From positions 1-64,000 of the forward strand of contig CANGFO010000005.1 of the NCBI GenBank assembly GCA_947453195.1: a DNA stretch of 64,000 bases. The letters are read 5' to 3'. The notes beneath the pieces were generated by a model. That model worked only from the letters and a program-made list of their open reading frames with translations, did no database searches and had not been told where the DNA came from. The position numbers and the translations under genes were made by a program. This DNA comes from Flavobacteriaceae bacterium (lineage in GTDB: Bacteria > Bacteroidota > Bacteroidia > Flavobacteriales > Flavobacteriaceae). Shown in pieces: positions 25,394 through 34,290 of the stretch. Numbering within the stretch: position 1 is the first letter of the stretch; each line of letters starts with the position of its first letter.

Positions 25394-26646
25394 TACGCCT
25401 CAATAAAAGTTTTATTGTTGTAGATTCCGATTACTTTTCCTTTCATTTTGGTTCCAAGAAAAGCCGAATTTTTAGATTTAGAAAGTATATTTTCTTTTGC
25501 AAAAACCCATTCGCCATCTGTGGAGAAAAGTGAAATGTTAGCTGGTTTGCCTTCTGCAATTTCGGAATTTGTTACATTAAATACCGATTTGGCATTTGTA
25601 AGTTTCGTAACGATAGTTACTACTGGTAAAACGGTAAGTAAAGCTCCAAAAGCACTTTCTAGTCCAATTGAGCCATTTTTCGCACCGTCAAATTCCATTT
25701 TCTTGTGCTCAATATCCATCGGATTGTGATCGGAAGTAATCATATCAATGGTATTGTCTGTAACTCCTGCAAGTAGTGCCAATCGATCTTCATTGGTTCT
25801 AAGTGGAGGTGAAAGTTTAAAGCGCGTATCAAAACCATCTAGTTTTTCATCGGTTAAAACCAAATTAGAAACCGAAACGCTGCAGGTAACTTGAAGCCCT
25901 TTGGCTTTAGCCTCCCGAATCAATTCAACCGACTTAGCTGTAGATATTGTTGGAATATGAAGTTTACCACCGGTGTATTCTAACAAAAATAAGTTTCTTG
26001 CTACTATAAGTTCTTCGGCAAGATTCGGAATTCCTTTTAATCCCAATCGGGTAGAAACGATACCTTCATTTACAACTCCGCTTCCTTTTATTTTTTCATC
26101 TTGACAAAAAGCAAGTACTAATCCGTCAAAATCTTGAACATATTGCAAACCAATTTTTAACAAATTGGCATTGGTTAAACTTTTTCCATAATCTCCAAAA
26201 GCTATGGCTCCCGCATTTTTCATGTCGAATAATTCGGCTAAATCGGTTCCTTCGCTGTTTTTAGTTAAGGCGCCAATTGGATATAAATCGGTTGCCGATT
26301 GTGCTGCTTTTTGTTTTACAAAATGTATTTGTGATTGATTGTCAATTACGGGAAAACTATTCGGTTGCAAAGCTATTGCAGTAAAACCGCTTTTTGCGGC
26401 GACTTGAAGTCCATTACTTATTGTTTCTCTATCTTCATAGCCAGGCTCACCAAGCGAAACGCTGCTGTCCATCCATCCTTGAGAGAGGTGTAAATTGGAA
26501 TGGCTTATTTCCTTGTAATCGGGTGCGTTAGGAATATTTTTTCCAATTTGTTCAATAATACCATCACTAATTTTTACATCAACTATTTGTTGGTGAAACG
26601 GACTTTTTGGGTCGATAATCTTGGCTTCTCGGATTAGGATTTTCAT
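25393..26646 (-). CDS. Dihydroorotase-like amidohydrolase lacking metal-binding histidines
   Basis: A 417-residue amidohydrolase with the fold and length of type I dihydroorotase. The normal metal motif DxHxHLREPG is here GWMDSSVSLGEPG (residues 58-69), so both histidines are serines (62 and 64). The usual VTPHHLLLTDE is VSVSNLVLTDE, losing another histidine. The later aspartate region survives (MITSDHNPMDIEHK). I therefore expect no canonical zinc-dependent activity. It may be a structural partner of aspartate carbamoyltransferase, like the inactive PyrC' of Pseudomonas. Databases commonly call it PyrC. The fold is clear, the activity is doubtful. Confidence 0.8.
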   Translation of the reverse strand: MKILIREAKIIDPKSPFHQQIVDVKISDGIIEQIGKNIPNAPDYKEISHSNLHLSQGWMDSSVSLGEPGYEDRETISNGLQVAAKSGFTAIALQPNSFPVIDNQSQIHFVKQKAAQSATDLYPIGALTKNSEGTDLAELFDMKNAGAIAFGDYGKSLTNANLLKIGLQYVQDFDGLVLAFCQDEKIKGSGVVNEGIVSTRLGLKGIPNLAEELIVARNLFLLEYTGGKLHIPTISTAKSVELIREAKAKGLQVTCSVSVSNLVLTDEKLDGFDTRFKLSPPLRTNEDRLALLAGVTDNTIDMITSDHNPMDIEHKKMEFDGAKNGSIGLESAFGALLTVLPVVTIVTKLTNAKSVFNVTNSEIAEGKPANISLFSTDGEWVFAKENILSKSKNSAFLGTKMKGKVIGIYNNKTFIEA

Positions 26647-26686
26647 ATTTTAGTTTATTGTATTTTCAATTCGATTGAATTAAAAA

Positions 26687-28615
26687 TCATTTTACAAATT
26701 TTTGAATTAGTACTTCAAGCGTTATAAATAATAAAGATAATAAAATAAATAATTTCCACATTTGATTGTCACTTCGGTTGGCATGAAGTGTATCAAAAAT
26801 AGCATTTACATTATTGATCTCTTTATAATTAGTAAAGGCATCAGTATTGGTGTTTTCTAAATTACTTTCGGTACGACTGTAGTTAAAACTAATAGTGCTT
26901 ACCGGAATCTGATTGTTGTTTATTTCAAAATTCCCTGCTTCTTTTGGATTGTCATTGCAAGTAATTTTTACTTTATTATTAAATAGTTGCTGCAATGGGA
27001 TAAAACTTTCTGTACTGTTTTTTACAGACACAATTTCATCTTTTCCTAATTTTGTTTCAACAAGAAATGGTTTATTTTCTCCAATTTGTAACACATTTAG
27101 TCCTGCCTTTTGAGCATTTTGTCCCATATTATAAAATACAGGAACTACAATAGGTGAATTTTGAAAATTACTATTCAACTTGTTTATTGGAGCAGCAAAA
27201 ACATAAGTTGTTGCAACCTCACTTTGCGAGGAACTTAAAAAAGCAGTTTGATCGTTATAGCCTAAAACTACGGGTGAAGTATTACTAATTTCGAATGAAG
27301 TTTTTGTTTTTGGAAATTGAAAATTAGTGACTTGTTTTTCAAATACACTACTGAATAGGGGATGGCTAAAATTAATTTTAGTAACCAACTTCTCAGCATT
27401 GTTTTTTGTTTTGTATTGAATGCTGCCTATGGTAGATAAAAATGCATTCATATTAGAGACTGAGGCTTCTTCGCTTGGGATAAATATAATGTTTCCGCCT
27501 TTTTCGGCAAATGATTTTAATGTTGTTTGTAAAGCTTGTGGTATTTCTTTCAGCTCATTCAATACAATAGCATCTTGTTTTTCGATTGTGTTATAATCTA
27601 AGCCGGATAATTCTGTATTGGAATAATTAAATTCGGTATCCGTATAAATTCGGGATAAAAATTGACTTTTATCGGTATTTCCGATGCTGATTACATTGCT
27701 TTTTTGAGGTTTTGAAAGACTAAAATAATAGCTGTTGTCGTATTCTAAGCTATTATCAGAAACTGATACATAACCATGAAAATCCGCTTTAGGAATGGTG
27801 AAATTAATAACCTTATTTTGAGTTTCAAGGTTTACTAATGTCTTTGCTACTAATTTATTCTTATTGAATAATGCAATCGGAATGTCATTAAAATCTTCGC
27901 CATATGCCGATAATTTAACGCCAATCTCATAAAAATTATCCAAAGTTTGGTTTATGAAAACACTATCAATGGCAATGTTGTTTGTTTTTTCGGCTTCTGA
28001 AATTATATAATATAAATTTTCGTCTTCACTTTTTGAAGGAGTGTTTTTTGATTGCAATCCAACTGCATCCGTAATGACCACAATGTCTTTTCTAAACGCC
28101 GATTTGTGTGCTTTAATTTTTGAAAGTATGGATTCTAATTGAAATGGGGTTGCACTGTATTTTAAATTCTGCAATTCCTTTTGAATCGATTTTATATCGG
28201 TATTCCAATAATTATCAGTACAAGTTAATAAAGAGAAATTGGCGTCTTCGGGTGTGTTTTCAAGTAAATCTTGGATAGCTCGTTTTAGTAATTCACCTTT
28301 TTGCCCTTTGGCCTGCATACTAAAAGAATTGTCGAGTACAATATAAAGTTCGTTTTTAGCGTCTTTGTGGTCTTTAGCAATAAAGAAGGGTTTTGCAAAG
28401 GCAAGGATTAATGCAGCAAGCAATAATAATCGGGTTGTAAGTAATAAGTATTTTTTAATTTTCGAACTTTTTCGGGTTTGAACAACAAGTTCTTTAAGGA
28501 ATTTTACATTCGTAAAATATTCGGTTTTGAATTTACGAAGCTGAAAAAGATGCACCAGAATTGGAATTACCAATAAGAAAAGGAAATAAAGAATTTCTGG
28601 ATGTTGGAACTGCAT
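26687..28615 (-). CDS. BatA-type membrane protein with von Willebrand factor A domain
   Basis: A 642-residue protein. The N-terminal BatA motif PEILYFLFLLVIPILVHLFQLRKFKTEYFTN is followed by a second membrane helix (YLLLTTRLLLLAALILAFAKPFF) and a VWA-like domain. The metal site DNSFSM fits the DxSxS MIDAS pattern. A long extracytoplasmic region follows, and a terminal membrane helix (LFILLSLLFITLEVLIQKFV). Such proteins accompany MoxR-Bat stress-tolerance operons, but no moxR or other bat gene is adjacent here. Function is uncertain beyond a membrane-bound, metal-dependent protein-interaction role. Confidence 0.8.
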   Translation of the reverse strand: MQFQHPEILYFLFLLVIPILVHLFQLRKFKTEYFTNVKFLKELVVQTRKSSKIKKYLLLTTRLLLLAALILAFAKPFFIAKDHKDAKNELYIVLDNSFSMQAKGQKGELLKRAIQDLLENTPEDANFSLLTCTDNYWNTDIKSIQKELQNLKYSATPFQLESILSKIKAHKSAFRKDIVVITDAVGLQSKNTPSKSEDENLYYIISEAEKTNNIAIDSVFINQTLDNFYEIGVKLSAYGEDFNDIPIALFNKNKLVAKTLVNLETQNKVINFTIPKADFHGYVSVSDNSLEYDNSYYFSLSKPQKSNVISIGNTDKSQFLSRIYTDTEFNYSNTELSGLDYNTIEKQDAIVLNELKEIPQALQTTLKSFAEKGGNIIFIPSEEASVSNMNAFLSTIGSIQYKTKNNAEKLVTKINFSHPLFSSVFEKQVTNFQFPKTKTSFEISNTSPVVLGYNDQTAFLSSSQSEVATTYVFAAPINKLNSNFQNSPIVVPVFYNMGQNAQKAGLNVLQIGENKPFLVETKLGKDEIVSVKNSTESFIPLQQLFNNKVKITCNDNPKEAGNFEINNNQIPVSTISFNYSRTESNLENTNTDAFTNYKEINNVNAIFDTLHANRSDNQMWKLFILLSLLFITLEVLIQKFVK

Positions 28616-28714
28616 TTTAATTTAATTTGTCAAAAGTAATAAAAAGATTAAAAGTATAAAAGTTAAAGGTTTGAAAGTTTTATACACTGCATGGTTCCTC
28701 ATTATTGAAGCTAT

Positions 28715-30058
28715 TTATTTCTTCTTTTTAGCATCTCTTTTTCGTTCCACACCTCGGTTTCTCGATTCGGTTTTTCTAGGTTTTGTTTTAGCTGGACCAC
28801 CAAGATTAACTTTCTGATTTTTCTTAGATTTTTCGTGAAAAGCAGCGCCACCTTCTTGTTTTACGCGTTTTAAAAGTTGTTTTACTTTCTTTTTATCTTT
28901 TTCAAATTCTAATAAGCGCTCGGATACTTCAACTTCTTCTGGAAAATCTAAAAACTCAATTTCTTTTTCCATTAGCATTTCCGCCTCAATTTGAATTTCT
29001 TCTTCCTTTGGGCTAATGAAACTTATAGCAATACCCGATTTGTCTGCACGTCCAGTTCTACCAATACGGTGAATGTATTGCTCTGGAATTTCTGTAAATT
29101 CAAAATTGATTACATGCGTAACATCCGAAATGTCTAATCCACGCGCCATTACATCAGTAGTTACTATTCCTCGTAACTCACCTGCCTGAAATGAAGCCAT
29201 GGTGTTTAATCGGTAGTTTTGTGATTTATTTGAATGGATAACTCCAAATTGCTCTGGGTAATTTTCTTCAATACTATTGGCAATTAAATCAACCGATTTT
29301 TTATTATTTGCAAAAATCAAAACCCTACTCGTATTTTCATCGGTAGCTAGAATATGATTCAGCAAATTTAGTTTGGTTAGAAAATTAGGTGTTGTATACG
29401 CTAATTGTTCAATTTTTTCTAAAGGTGTTCCTGATGGAGCTAAAGTGATTTCTTCTGGAAGTTCAAAATATTCTTCAAGCATTTCATCTACTTCATCAGT
29501 CATGGTTGCCGAGAATAAAATGTTTTGACGCTTGTTCTTCATCATAGATAATAAGGAGGTCACTTGAAAACGGAAACCTAAGTTTAAGATTTCGTCAAAC
29601 TCATCAATTACCAATTTTTGAAGTGAATCAAAGCGAACGACATTATCCAAAGCTAAATCCATCGTTCTACCTGGAGTTCCAACCAGGATGTCAATACCTT
29701 CATATACCGCTTTCTTTTGCGTATTGATGTTCACACCGCCATAAATACCTAAAGTTCTAACCGACATGTATTGGGTTAAACTTTCAATGACTTCAACGAT
29801 TTGAACTACCAATTCTCTTGTAGGTACAATAATCACCACTCGAGCAGAATCGGTTGGAACAAATTTCCATTGTTTTAATAGGGGTAACAAATAGGCTAAT
29901 GTTTTTCCGGTACCAGTTTGTGCAATTCCCATAACATCCCTTCCCGACATGATGGAAGAAAACGATTTTTCCTGAATTGGAGTTGGGGTAGTTAGACCTA
30001 AATCATCGACTGCTTTTTGTAAAGATTTAGGAAGATTGAATTGCTCAAAAGTACTCAT
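28715..30058 (-). CDS. DEAD-box ATP-dependent RNA helicase
   Basis: A 447-residue helicase with Q motif (FNLPKSLQKAV...TPTPIQ), Walker A AQTGTGKT (46-53), a motif II variant DEFDE, SAT motif (LFSATM) and motif VI HRIGRTGR. The C-terminus is a long basic tail (KTKPRKTESRNRGVERKRDAKKKK), as in RhlE-type proteins that bind structured RNA. DEFD instead of DEAD is an accepted variant. It likely works in ribosome assembly or RNA turnover. Single gene. Confidence 0.93.
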   Translation of the reverse strand: MSTFEQFNLPKSLQKAVDDLGLTTPTPIQEKSFSSIMSGRDVMGIAQTGTGKTLAYLLPLLKQWKFVPTDSARVVIIVPTRELVVQIVEVIESLTQYMSVRTLGIYGGVNINTQKKAVYEGIDILVGTPGRTMDLALDNVVRFDSLQKLVIDEFDEILNLGFRFQVTSLLSMMKNKRQNILFSATMTDEVDEMLEEYFELPEEITLAPSGTPLEKIEQLAYTTPNFLTKLNLLNHILATDENTSRVLIFANNKKSVDLIANSIEENYPEQFGVIHSNKSQNYRLNTMASFQAGELRGIVTTDVMARGLDISDVTHVINFEFTEIPEQYIHRIGRTGRADKSGIAISFISPKEEEIQIEAEMLMEKEIEFLDFPEEVEVSERLLEFEKDKKKVKQLLKRVKQEGGAAFHEKSKKNQKVNLGGPAKTKPRKTESRNRGVERKRDAKKKK

Positions 30059-30117
30059 TAGGTATTATTTTCGGCAAAGGTAAGGAATTCTTTTTTGGGT
30101 TTAGTCTTGCAAAATTA

Positions 30118-31959
30118 TTACTGATAGGGAATAAGTGCGGGCTGCCCAATTTGAAAATCACGAAACTCAATGTTGTTGTTTTGAAATGCATTGGTTTTAA
30201 TTATGTTACTTCCTTCAATAGGTAAAGAAGGGTAGTAGGAGAAGGACAATTGAAAGCTATTAAATACCAAGTAGTTGTTGTTTACCAATACTCCTATACC
30301 AATTTGAGAATACATTTTGTTGCTAAAAAAGATGTGATCGCCTTGGTCTAAAAAACCTAAGGTAAAATTGAAATACGGACTAAAATTAAAACCATACCAC
30401 TCTTTTTGATTGTAAGACTGCGTTTGAAATGTAGCTAAGAATTTTTTTGTCCCTGTAAGCGGAGCACTATTAAATCCAGGAATTCCATTTACGTCTATAA
30501 GGTTTAATCGGTCTTGTGTAGTGTTTATTCTATTGGTGCCAAGGACTAAAACGGGTTTGAAGAATTGTCTAAATTTCCAGGATCCAATTGGGAATAAATT
30601 AGTGAAATAATTCAATTCAAATTTATAAATGCTTTGTTCTGATTTTCCATTGTTAAAGAAGCTCCCAGCTTCAAAATTTCCTTGTAAATAACCAAAATTG
30701 AAATAGTTTCCATAGGAAAATCTTCCGCCAAAGTACGCTCTATTAATAGTGTTTTTATTTTCAAACCCGCCTGTTACAGCAAGTATCTTTCCATAGGGGA
30801 TGTCTTCTATGGTTCCAAAACGGAATAAATATTTGTCTTGATAAAATTTTTGGGTAGAAATTCCAATTGTAGCTAATGCTAATTTAGAAGAACTAAAATA
30901 GTGAAGCGGATCAAGAGTTATATCGGGTTTAGTTTGATAATTTGCATTAGTAAATCCAGCAGTTACAACTAGGTGAGAGGTTTTGGAAATTTCTGCTTTC
31001 CTTCCAAAAACATTAAATGAATGACCTCCCCAAAAGGAATACGAATTGGTATTGAAGTTTTGAGTAACTGCAATCGAATTTTGATCAAAAAGAGTTTGAT
31101 TGAAAGACTTGTAGTCAAAATACATTCCTCCCGCCCAATGGGTGAAAGTAGAGTAAAAGGGGCGATCAACTTTTATTGATTTGTAGGTGTTGTTGTATAG
31201 ATCTTTTTTTGAAGCAACCGAAGTATTTATGAAAGTGTTTAATACGTTTGGAATAGTATATTTGGAATCATACCCATAATTATTTGCCGTGCTGTTGTCT
31301 AAACTTTTTAAATAATTAATATCAAATTCGTGACCTAATCCTATAAAGTTTCTTTCATTGATGTCAAAATTTGACACGTTGTTGGAATAAGCACCCGTTA
31401 TAGCAGCACTCCAAGTATCTAAAACCCGAATAGAAACATCAATTGAATCCTTGCAATTTGGTATAGCTACTGGCAAAATTTTCACACTTCGAACATACCG
31501 CTGCCCACGTATTAAACGTTCTGATTCTTTTAGTAATAAGGAATCTAGTTCTTCGTTTTTATTGAATAATAGTAAATTTCGGATTGTCCAATTTTTTGTT
31601 TTTATGTGTAAGGAGTTTCCAATTTTCTCTAATTTATTTGTGGGAATACTATTTTTGTTTTCTGCTGAAAACCCAAATGGATCAAGCGTTTCAATTGTGA
31701 TGTTTCTAATTATTTTGCAATTGTAATTTGAATAGTCAACTGGAGCAATTGAAGCAGAATTTTGTCTTTTTTTATTGCTTATTTCAGAAGCATCAACACT
31801 GCGAAATAGGATTTTATGCATGAATTTATAGAATTTCTTTTCTTGTGATATTTTATAAATTTTAGTGTAAACACTATCCGATTTAGTTGAAACACTGGTT
31901 TGAGCTGTCATATTGAAACTGCCCAAGAAATAGACCAATATGTACAAATAGTTTCGCAA
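30118..31959 (-). CDS. Omp85/BamA-like outer membrane protein
   Basis: A 613-residue protein with a signal peptide (LYILVYFLGSFNMTAQ). Residues of about 80-180 resemble POTRA repeats (KIIRNITIETLDPFGFS; RLIRGQRYVRSVKILPV...DSIDVSIRVLDTWS). The rest has the alternating strands of a C-terminal beta-barrel (GGRFSYGNYFNFGYLQGNFEAGSFF, QLSFSYYPSLP). Its length fits a small BamA/TamA relative rather than BamA itself. It may help insert proteins or move lipid at the outer membrane. No partner gene is next to it, and the call rests on pattern alone. Confidence 0.6.
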   Translation of the reverse strand: MRNYLYILVYFLGSFNMTAQTSVSTKSDSVYTKIYKISQEKKFYKFMHKILFRSVDASEISNKKRQNSASIAPVDYSNYNCKIIRNITIETLDPFGFSAENKNSIPTNKLEKIGNSLHIKTKNWTIRNLLLFNKNEELDSLLLKESERLIRGQRYVRSVKILPVAIPNCKDSIDVSIRVLDTWSAAITGAYSNNVSNFDINERNFIGLGHEFDINYLKSLDNSTANNYGYDSKYTIPNVLNTFINTSVASKKDLYNNTYKSIKVDRPFYSTFTHWAGGMYFDYKSFNQTLFDQNSIAVTQNFNTNSYSFWGGHSFNVFGRKAEISKTSHLVVTAGFTNANYQTKPDITLDPLHYFSSSKLALATIGISTQKFYQDKYLFRFGTIEDIPYGKILAVTGGFENKNTINRAYFGGRFSYGNYFNFGYLQGNFEAGSFFNNGKSEQSIYKFELNYFTNLFPIGSWKFRQFFKPVLVLGTNRINTTQDRLNLIDVNGIPGFNSAPLTGTKKFLATFQTQSYNQKEWYGFNFSPYFNFTLGFLDQGDHIFFSNKMYSQIGIGVLVNNNYLVFNSFQLSFSYYPSLPIEGSNIIKTNAFQNNNIEFRDFQIGQPALIPYQ

Positions 31960-32026
31960 TGCTTACTGTTTTAGATTATAAAGATATCATATTAATATTT
32001 GAAATGCTACAGCTTTAACAAAACAA

Positions 32027-32053
32027 AAAATCCCTAATAAATTAGGGATTTTA
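32027..32053 (-). terminator. Terminator after the nucleoid-associated protein gene
   Basis: AAAATCCCTAAT / ATTAGGGATTTT inverted repeat with an A-rich plus-strand flank (U-run for the minus transcript), 17 bases past the stop at 32070. Confidence 0.8.
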
Positions 32054-32069
32054 GAAATAATATAAAGGG

Positions 32070-33128
32070 TTAAGATTTTTGCTCTTTATTAAAATAAACC
32101 AAGTAATAATACATTTGTTTTTCTTCATCCCATCCTTTTTCTACAAATTTCTCAACGCTTTCTGCATTAATAAAATCTAATTTAATTTGAATATTTGTAT
32201 CTAAATTAATTACATTTTTAATTGATTTTCTAGCGTCAGTTACTGCTGCATTAGCAATAGGGAAGGTTGTCACATCTTCAATGCTGTATTTTTCTCCACG
32301 GTCTGCTTTATAGCTTTTAAACTCCGGAATCAAGTCTGGGTTTTCCATTACATCGTTCAAGAATGCTGTTTCTTCAAAATTATCGTTTTTTGCAAAATGA
32401 TTCACTGCACGATTCATAAACATTACTTCTTGCTTTTTGTCTTCGGCAGGAAAAACAATTTCTTTTGCAAATTCTTGACAGAATTTCAAATATTTTTTAG
32501 TCATGAAATTTTCATCCTGAAACGCATCTACCGAAAGGAAATGCTCCAACCAATAGCGCGCATCATAGCGGTTGCTATCAACAGTTAAGATTTTGTAACC
32601 TTCCTCTTTCTTGTGGTTGAAAATCAAGCAGCCTTTGTCTAACTTATTTAAGTTAATACCTTCTTGCAGAATCATTTCTAAAGTGCTTTCTTTTTCTTCA
32701 AATTGTAAGAAATCGTTACGCAATTCACTTTTAAAAACGCCAATTGCATCAACTACATTATTATCAATTGATACATTAGTCAAATAGGTTACATATACCT
32801 CTCCGTTTTTAATGTGTGGATGATTGGATTGCTCAAATAAATGCTGGGTAATTTTTTTAGAAACTTCATGAACAGCACTAGGATTGGTGAAAATTTCAGC
32901 TGCAAATTTGAACATTTCATTGTATTCTAAATCTACTTCATGAGCAAATTGATAATAATTTTCTTCTTTTTCACGAAAAGATCTAAAGAAATATTCTTTC
33001 AGAATAGGAACTATTTCATCATTTAAACCATATTGGTTCTCTGATAAGAAAATTGCTTCATTGCGGCTTTTATTTCCAACTTTATGAATAGATAAAGTTT
33101 CGATGTGCGTATTAAATAGGTTAATCAT
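32070..33128 (-). CDS. Nucleoid-associated protein (NA37/YejK family)
   Basis: A 352-residue soluble protein of the 37-kDa nucleoid-associated family as found in Bacteroidota. It begins INLFNTHIETLSIHKVGNKSRNEAIFLSENQ and contains the typical KGCLIFNHKKEEGYKILTVDSNRYDARYWLEHFLSV block. The E. coli relative YejK binds DNA and topoisomerase IV. The role here is inferred from the family. It is a single gene with its own terminator, followed upstream by the broken four-helix-bundle gene. Confidence 0.8.
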   Translation of the reverse strand: MINLFNTHIETLSIHKVGNKSRNEAIFLSENQYGLNDEIVPILKEYFFRSFREKEENYYQFAHEVDLEYNEMFKFAAEIFTNPSAVHEVSKKITQHLFEQSNHPHIKNGEVYVTYLTNVSIDNNVVDAIGVFKSELRNDFLQFEEKESTLEMILQEGINLNKLDKGCLIFNHKKEEGYKILTVDSNRYDARYWLEHFLSVDAFQDENFMTKKYLKFCQEFAKEIVFPAEDKKQEVMFMNRAVNHFAKNDNFEETAFLNDVMENPDLIPEFKSYKADRGEKYSIEDVTTFPIANAAVTDARKSIKNVINLDTNIQIKLDFINAESVEKFVEKGWDEEKQMYYYLVYFNKEQKS

Positions 33129-33130
33129 TT

Positions 33131-33172
33131 TTTAAGTTGCTAAGGTGTTTAGGTCCTAAGTTGCTGAGGTTT
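33131..33172. repeat. Degenerate TTGCTAAG-type intergenic repeat
   Basis: AAGTTGCTAAGGTGTTTAGGTCCTAAGTTGCTGAGG repeats a loose unit (AAGTTGCTAAG / TAAGTTGCTGAG). A related word (TTAGTGTCTCATAGCC) occurs on the other side of the four-helix-bundle gene near 33588-33604. Confidence 0.5.
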
Positions 33173-33530
33173 TAGTTTCGTTCTTTTATTTTGTTAATGA
33201 AGGAAACAAGCATTCTCTCTAACTCACGGCTGTCCTCATAAAGGTTATTAAATTCTATTTCATTAATGTAATTTATATTTTTGCAATTTCCAATTGTGTC
33301 TGAAATTCAAATAAGGAACTAATTGACACATTTAAAAATCTTAAGTATTCTTTGTTGCTTTCTCTTCCACAACCTTCTGCAATATTAATCGGTACTGAAA
33401 TTATGCATCTTCTAATTTGTGAAGTCAATCCGAAAATTTCTTCTTTTGGAAATTGTAAAGTACTACTATAAGTATTTGTCACTAAGTTCATGGCTTTTTG
33501 CCAAATGAGAAGGTTTCTAAAATTACTCAT
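33172..33530 (-). pseudogene. Four-helix-bundle protein gene (23S rRNA IVS-type), frameshifted
   Basis: The 85-residue ORF (33273-33530) starts FRNLLIWQKAMNLV and contains the family core IAEGCGRESNKEYLRFLNVSISSLFEFQTQLEIAK, then stops early. Adding one A to the run in GCAAAAATATAAA restores the expected C-terminus (NINYINEIEFNNLYEDSRELERMLVSFINKIKERN) and a stop at 33172, giving 119 residues, the usual family length. So a one-base deletion in a homopolymer broke the gene. A sequencing error or slippage-based variation is also possible. Members of this family are encoded in 23S rRNA intervening sequences or scattered as stand-alone genes. Function is unknown. Confidence 0.85.
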
Positions 33531-33614
33531 GATTTTTAATATTTAAGTTCAATTAAATATACAATAAAAATCTCAGAACCTTTTTTTTCTTAGTGTCTCA
33601 TAGCCTAAAAGAAA

Positions 33615-34160
33615 TTAATTCCAATTCTCTTCAAATCCGTAATCTTCAAAGCTGTCGTCTCCGCTAAACATATCTAAATCGTCTTCGTCTAAATCGTCTT
33701 CAAATTCATTGTAGCTTTCTTCTTCATCAAAGTCGGAAACAAAATGTTTTTCCATGGCTTCTGCAGGCATTTCTCCATGAGTAAACAACAAGTTAGGGTA
33801 GATTACTCCGGGCTCTATTGAATCTTCAATTGCTGCAAGTTCCACTAAGAAAGTCCACATATTTATAAAATCATACACGTAAATGATCTTAGTGTTTTCA
33901 TCATCTAAGATGGAATTTAAAGTATAATCGCTCATGATTTTGGTTTCTCCAGGAATATCACCTGCATCAAACATCGGAATTTCGTCCTCTTGATTCCAAG
34001 TGTCATCACAAGTATAAAAAGAAGCCACTTCCAATCCGTCAAAGCCAAAAGCGTTAACAATTGCATTGTGTAAATCTTCTAAAGTATCATTCTCTAAGAT
34101 GGCGATATCTCTAAATACATCTTCTTCTGCATCTAGAATTACTCTAAATTTATAGACCAT
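33615..34160 (-). CDS. IS1096 passenger TnpR/pRiA4b ORF-3-like protein
   Basis: The track start at 34187 is a TTG. ATG 34160 (MVYKFRVILDAEEDVFRDIAILEN) is preferred. This is the domain known from plasmid pRiA4b ORF-3 and the IS1096 passenger gene: ENDTLEDLHNAIVNAFGFDGLEVASFYTCDDTWNQEDEIP. The last 40 residues are very acidic (FDEEESYNEFEDDLDEDDLDMFSGDDSFEDY). No transposase or terminal repeats are nearby, so despite the name it is a resident chromosomal gene of unknown role. Confidence 0.85.
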   Translation of the reverse strand: MVYKFRVILDAEEDVFRDIAILENDTLEDLHNAIVNAFGFDGLEVASFYTCDDTWNQEDEIPMFDAGDIPGETKIMSDYTLNSILDDENTKIIYVYDFINMWTFLVELAAIEDSIEPGVIYPNLLFTHGEMPAEAMEKHFVSDFDEEESYNEFEDDLDEDDLDMFSGDDSFEDYGFEENWN

Positions 34161-34263
34161 AGGTTGTAATTTTATTTGAGAGCTCAAATGTAAAATATTA
34201 ATTAGGAATATCGAATTAAGAAATACGAATTGTTGATAATATTTTTAATTGAAAAGGAATTTG

Positions 34264-34271
34264 TATTTTTG
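34264..34271 (+). promoter_or_regulatory. Candidate -7 element for yaaA
   Basis: TATTTTTG matches TAnnTTTG, 19 bases before the ATG at 34291. No well-spaced -33 TTTG was found. Confidence 0.4.
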
Positions 34272-34290
34272 GATTTTCAACCAAATTCAT

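Noticed and set aside
33615-34160. Insertion sequence or plasmid remnant, from the IS1096/pRiA4b family name
   Set aside because: No transposase, terminal inverted repeats or target duplication nearby; the family is common as a chromosomal gene.
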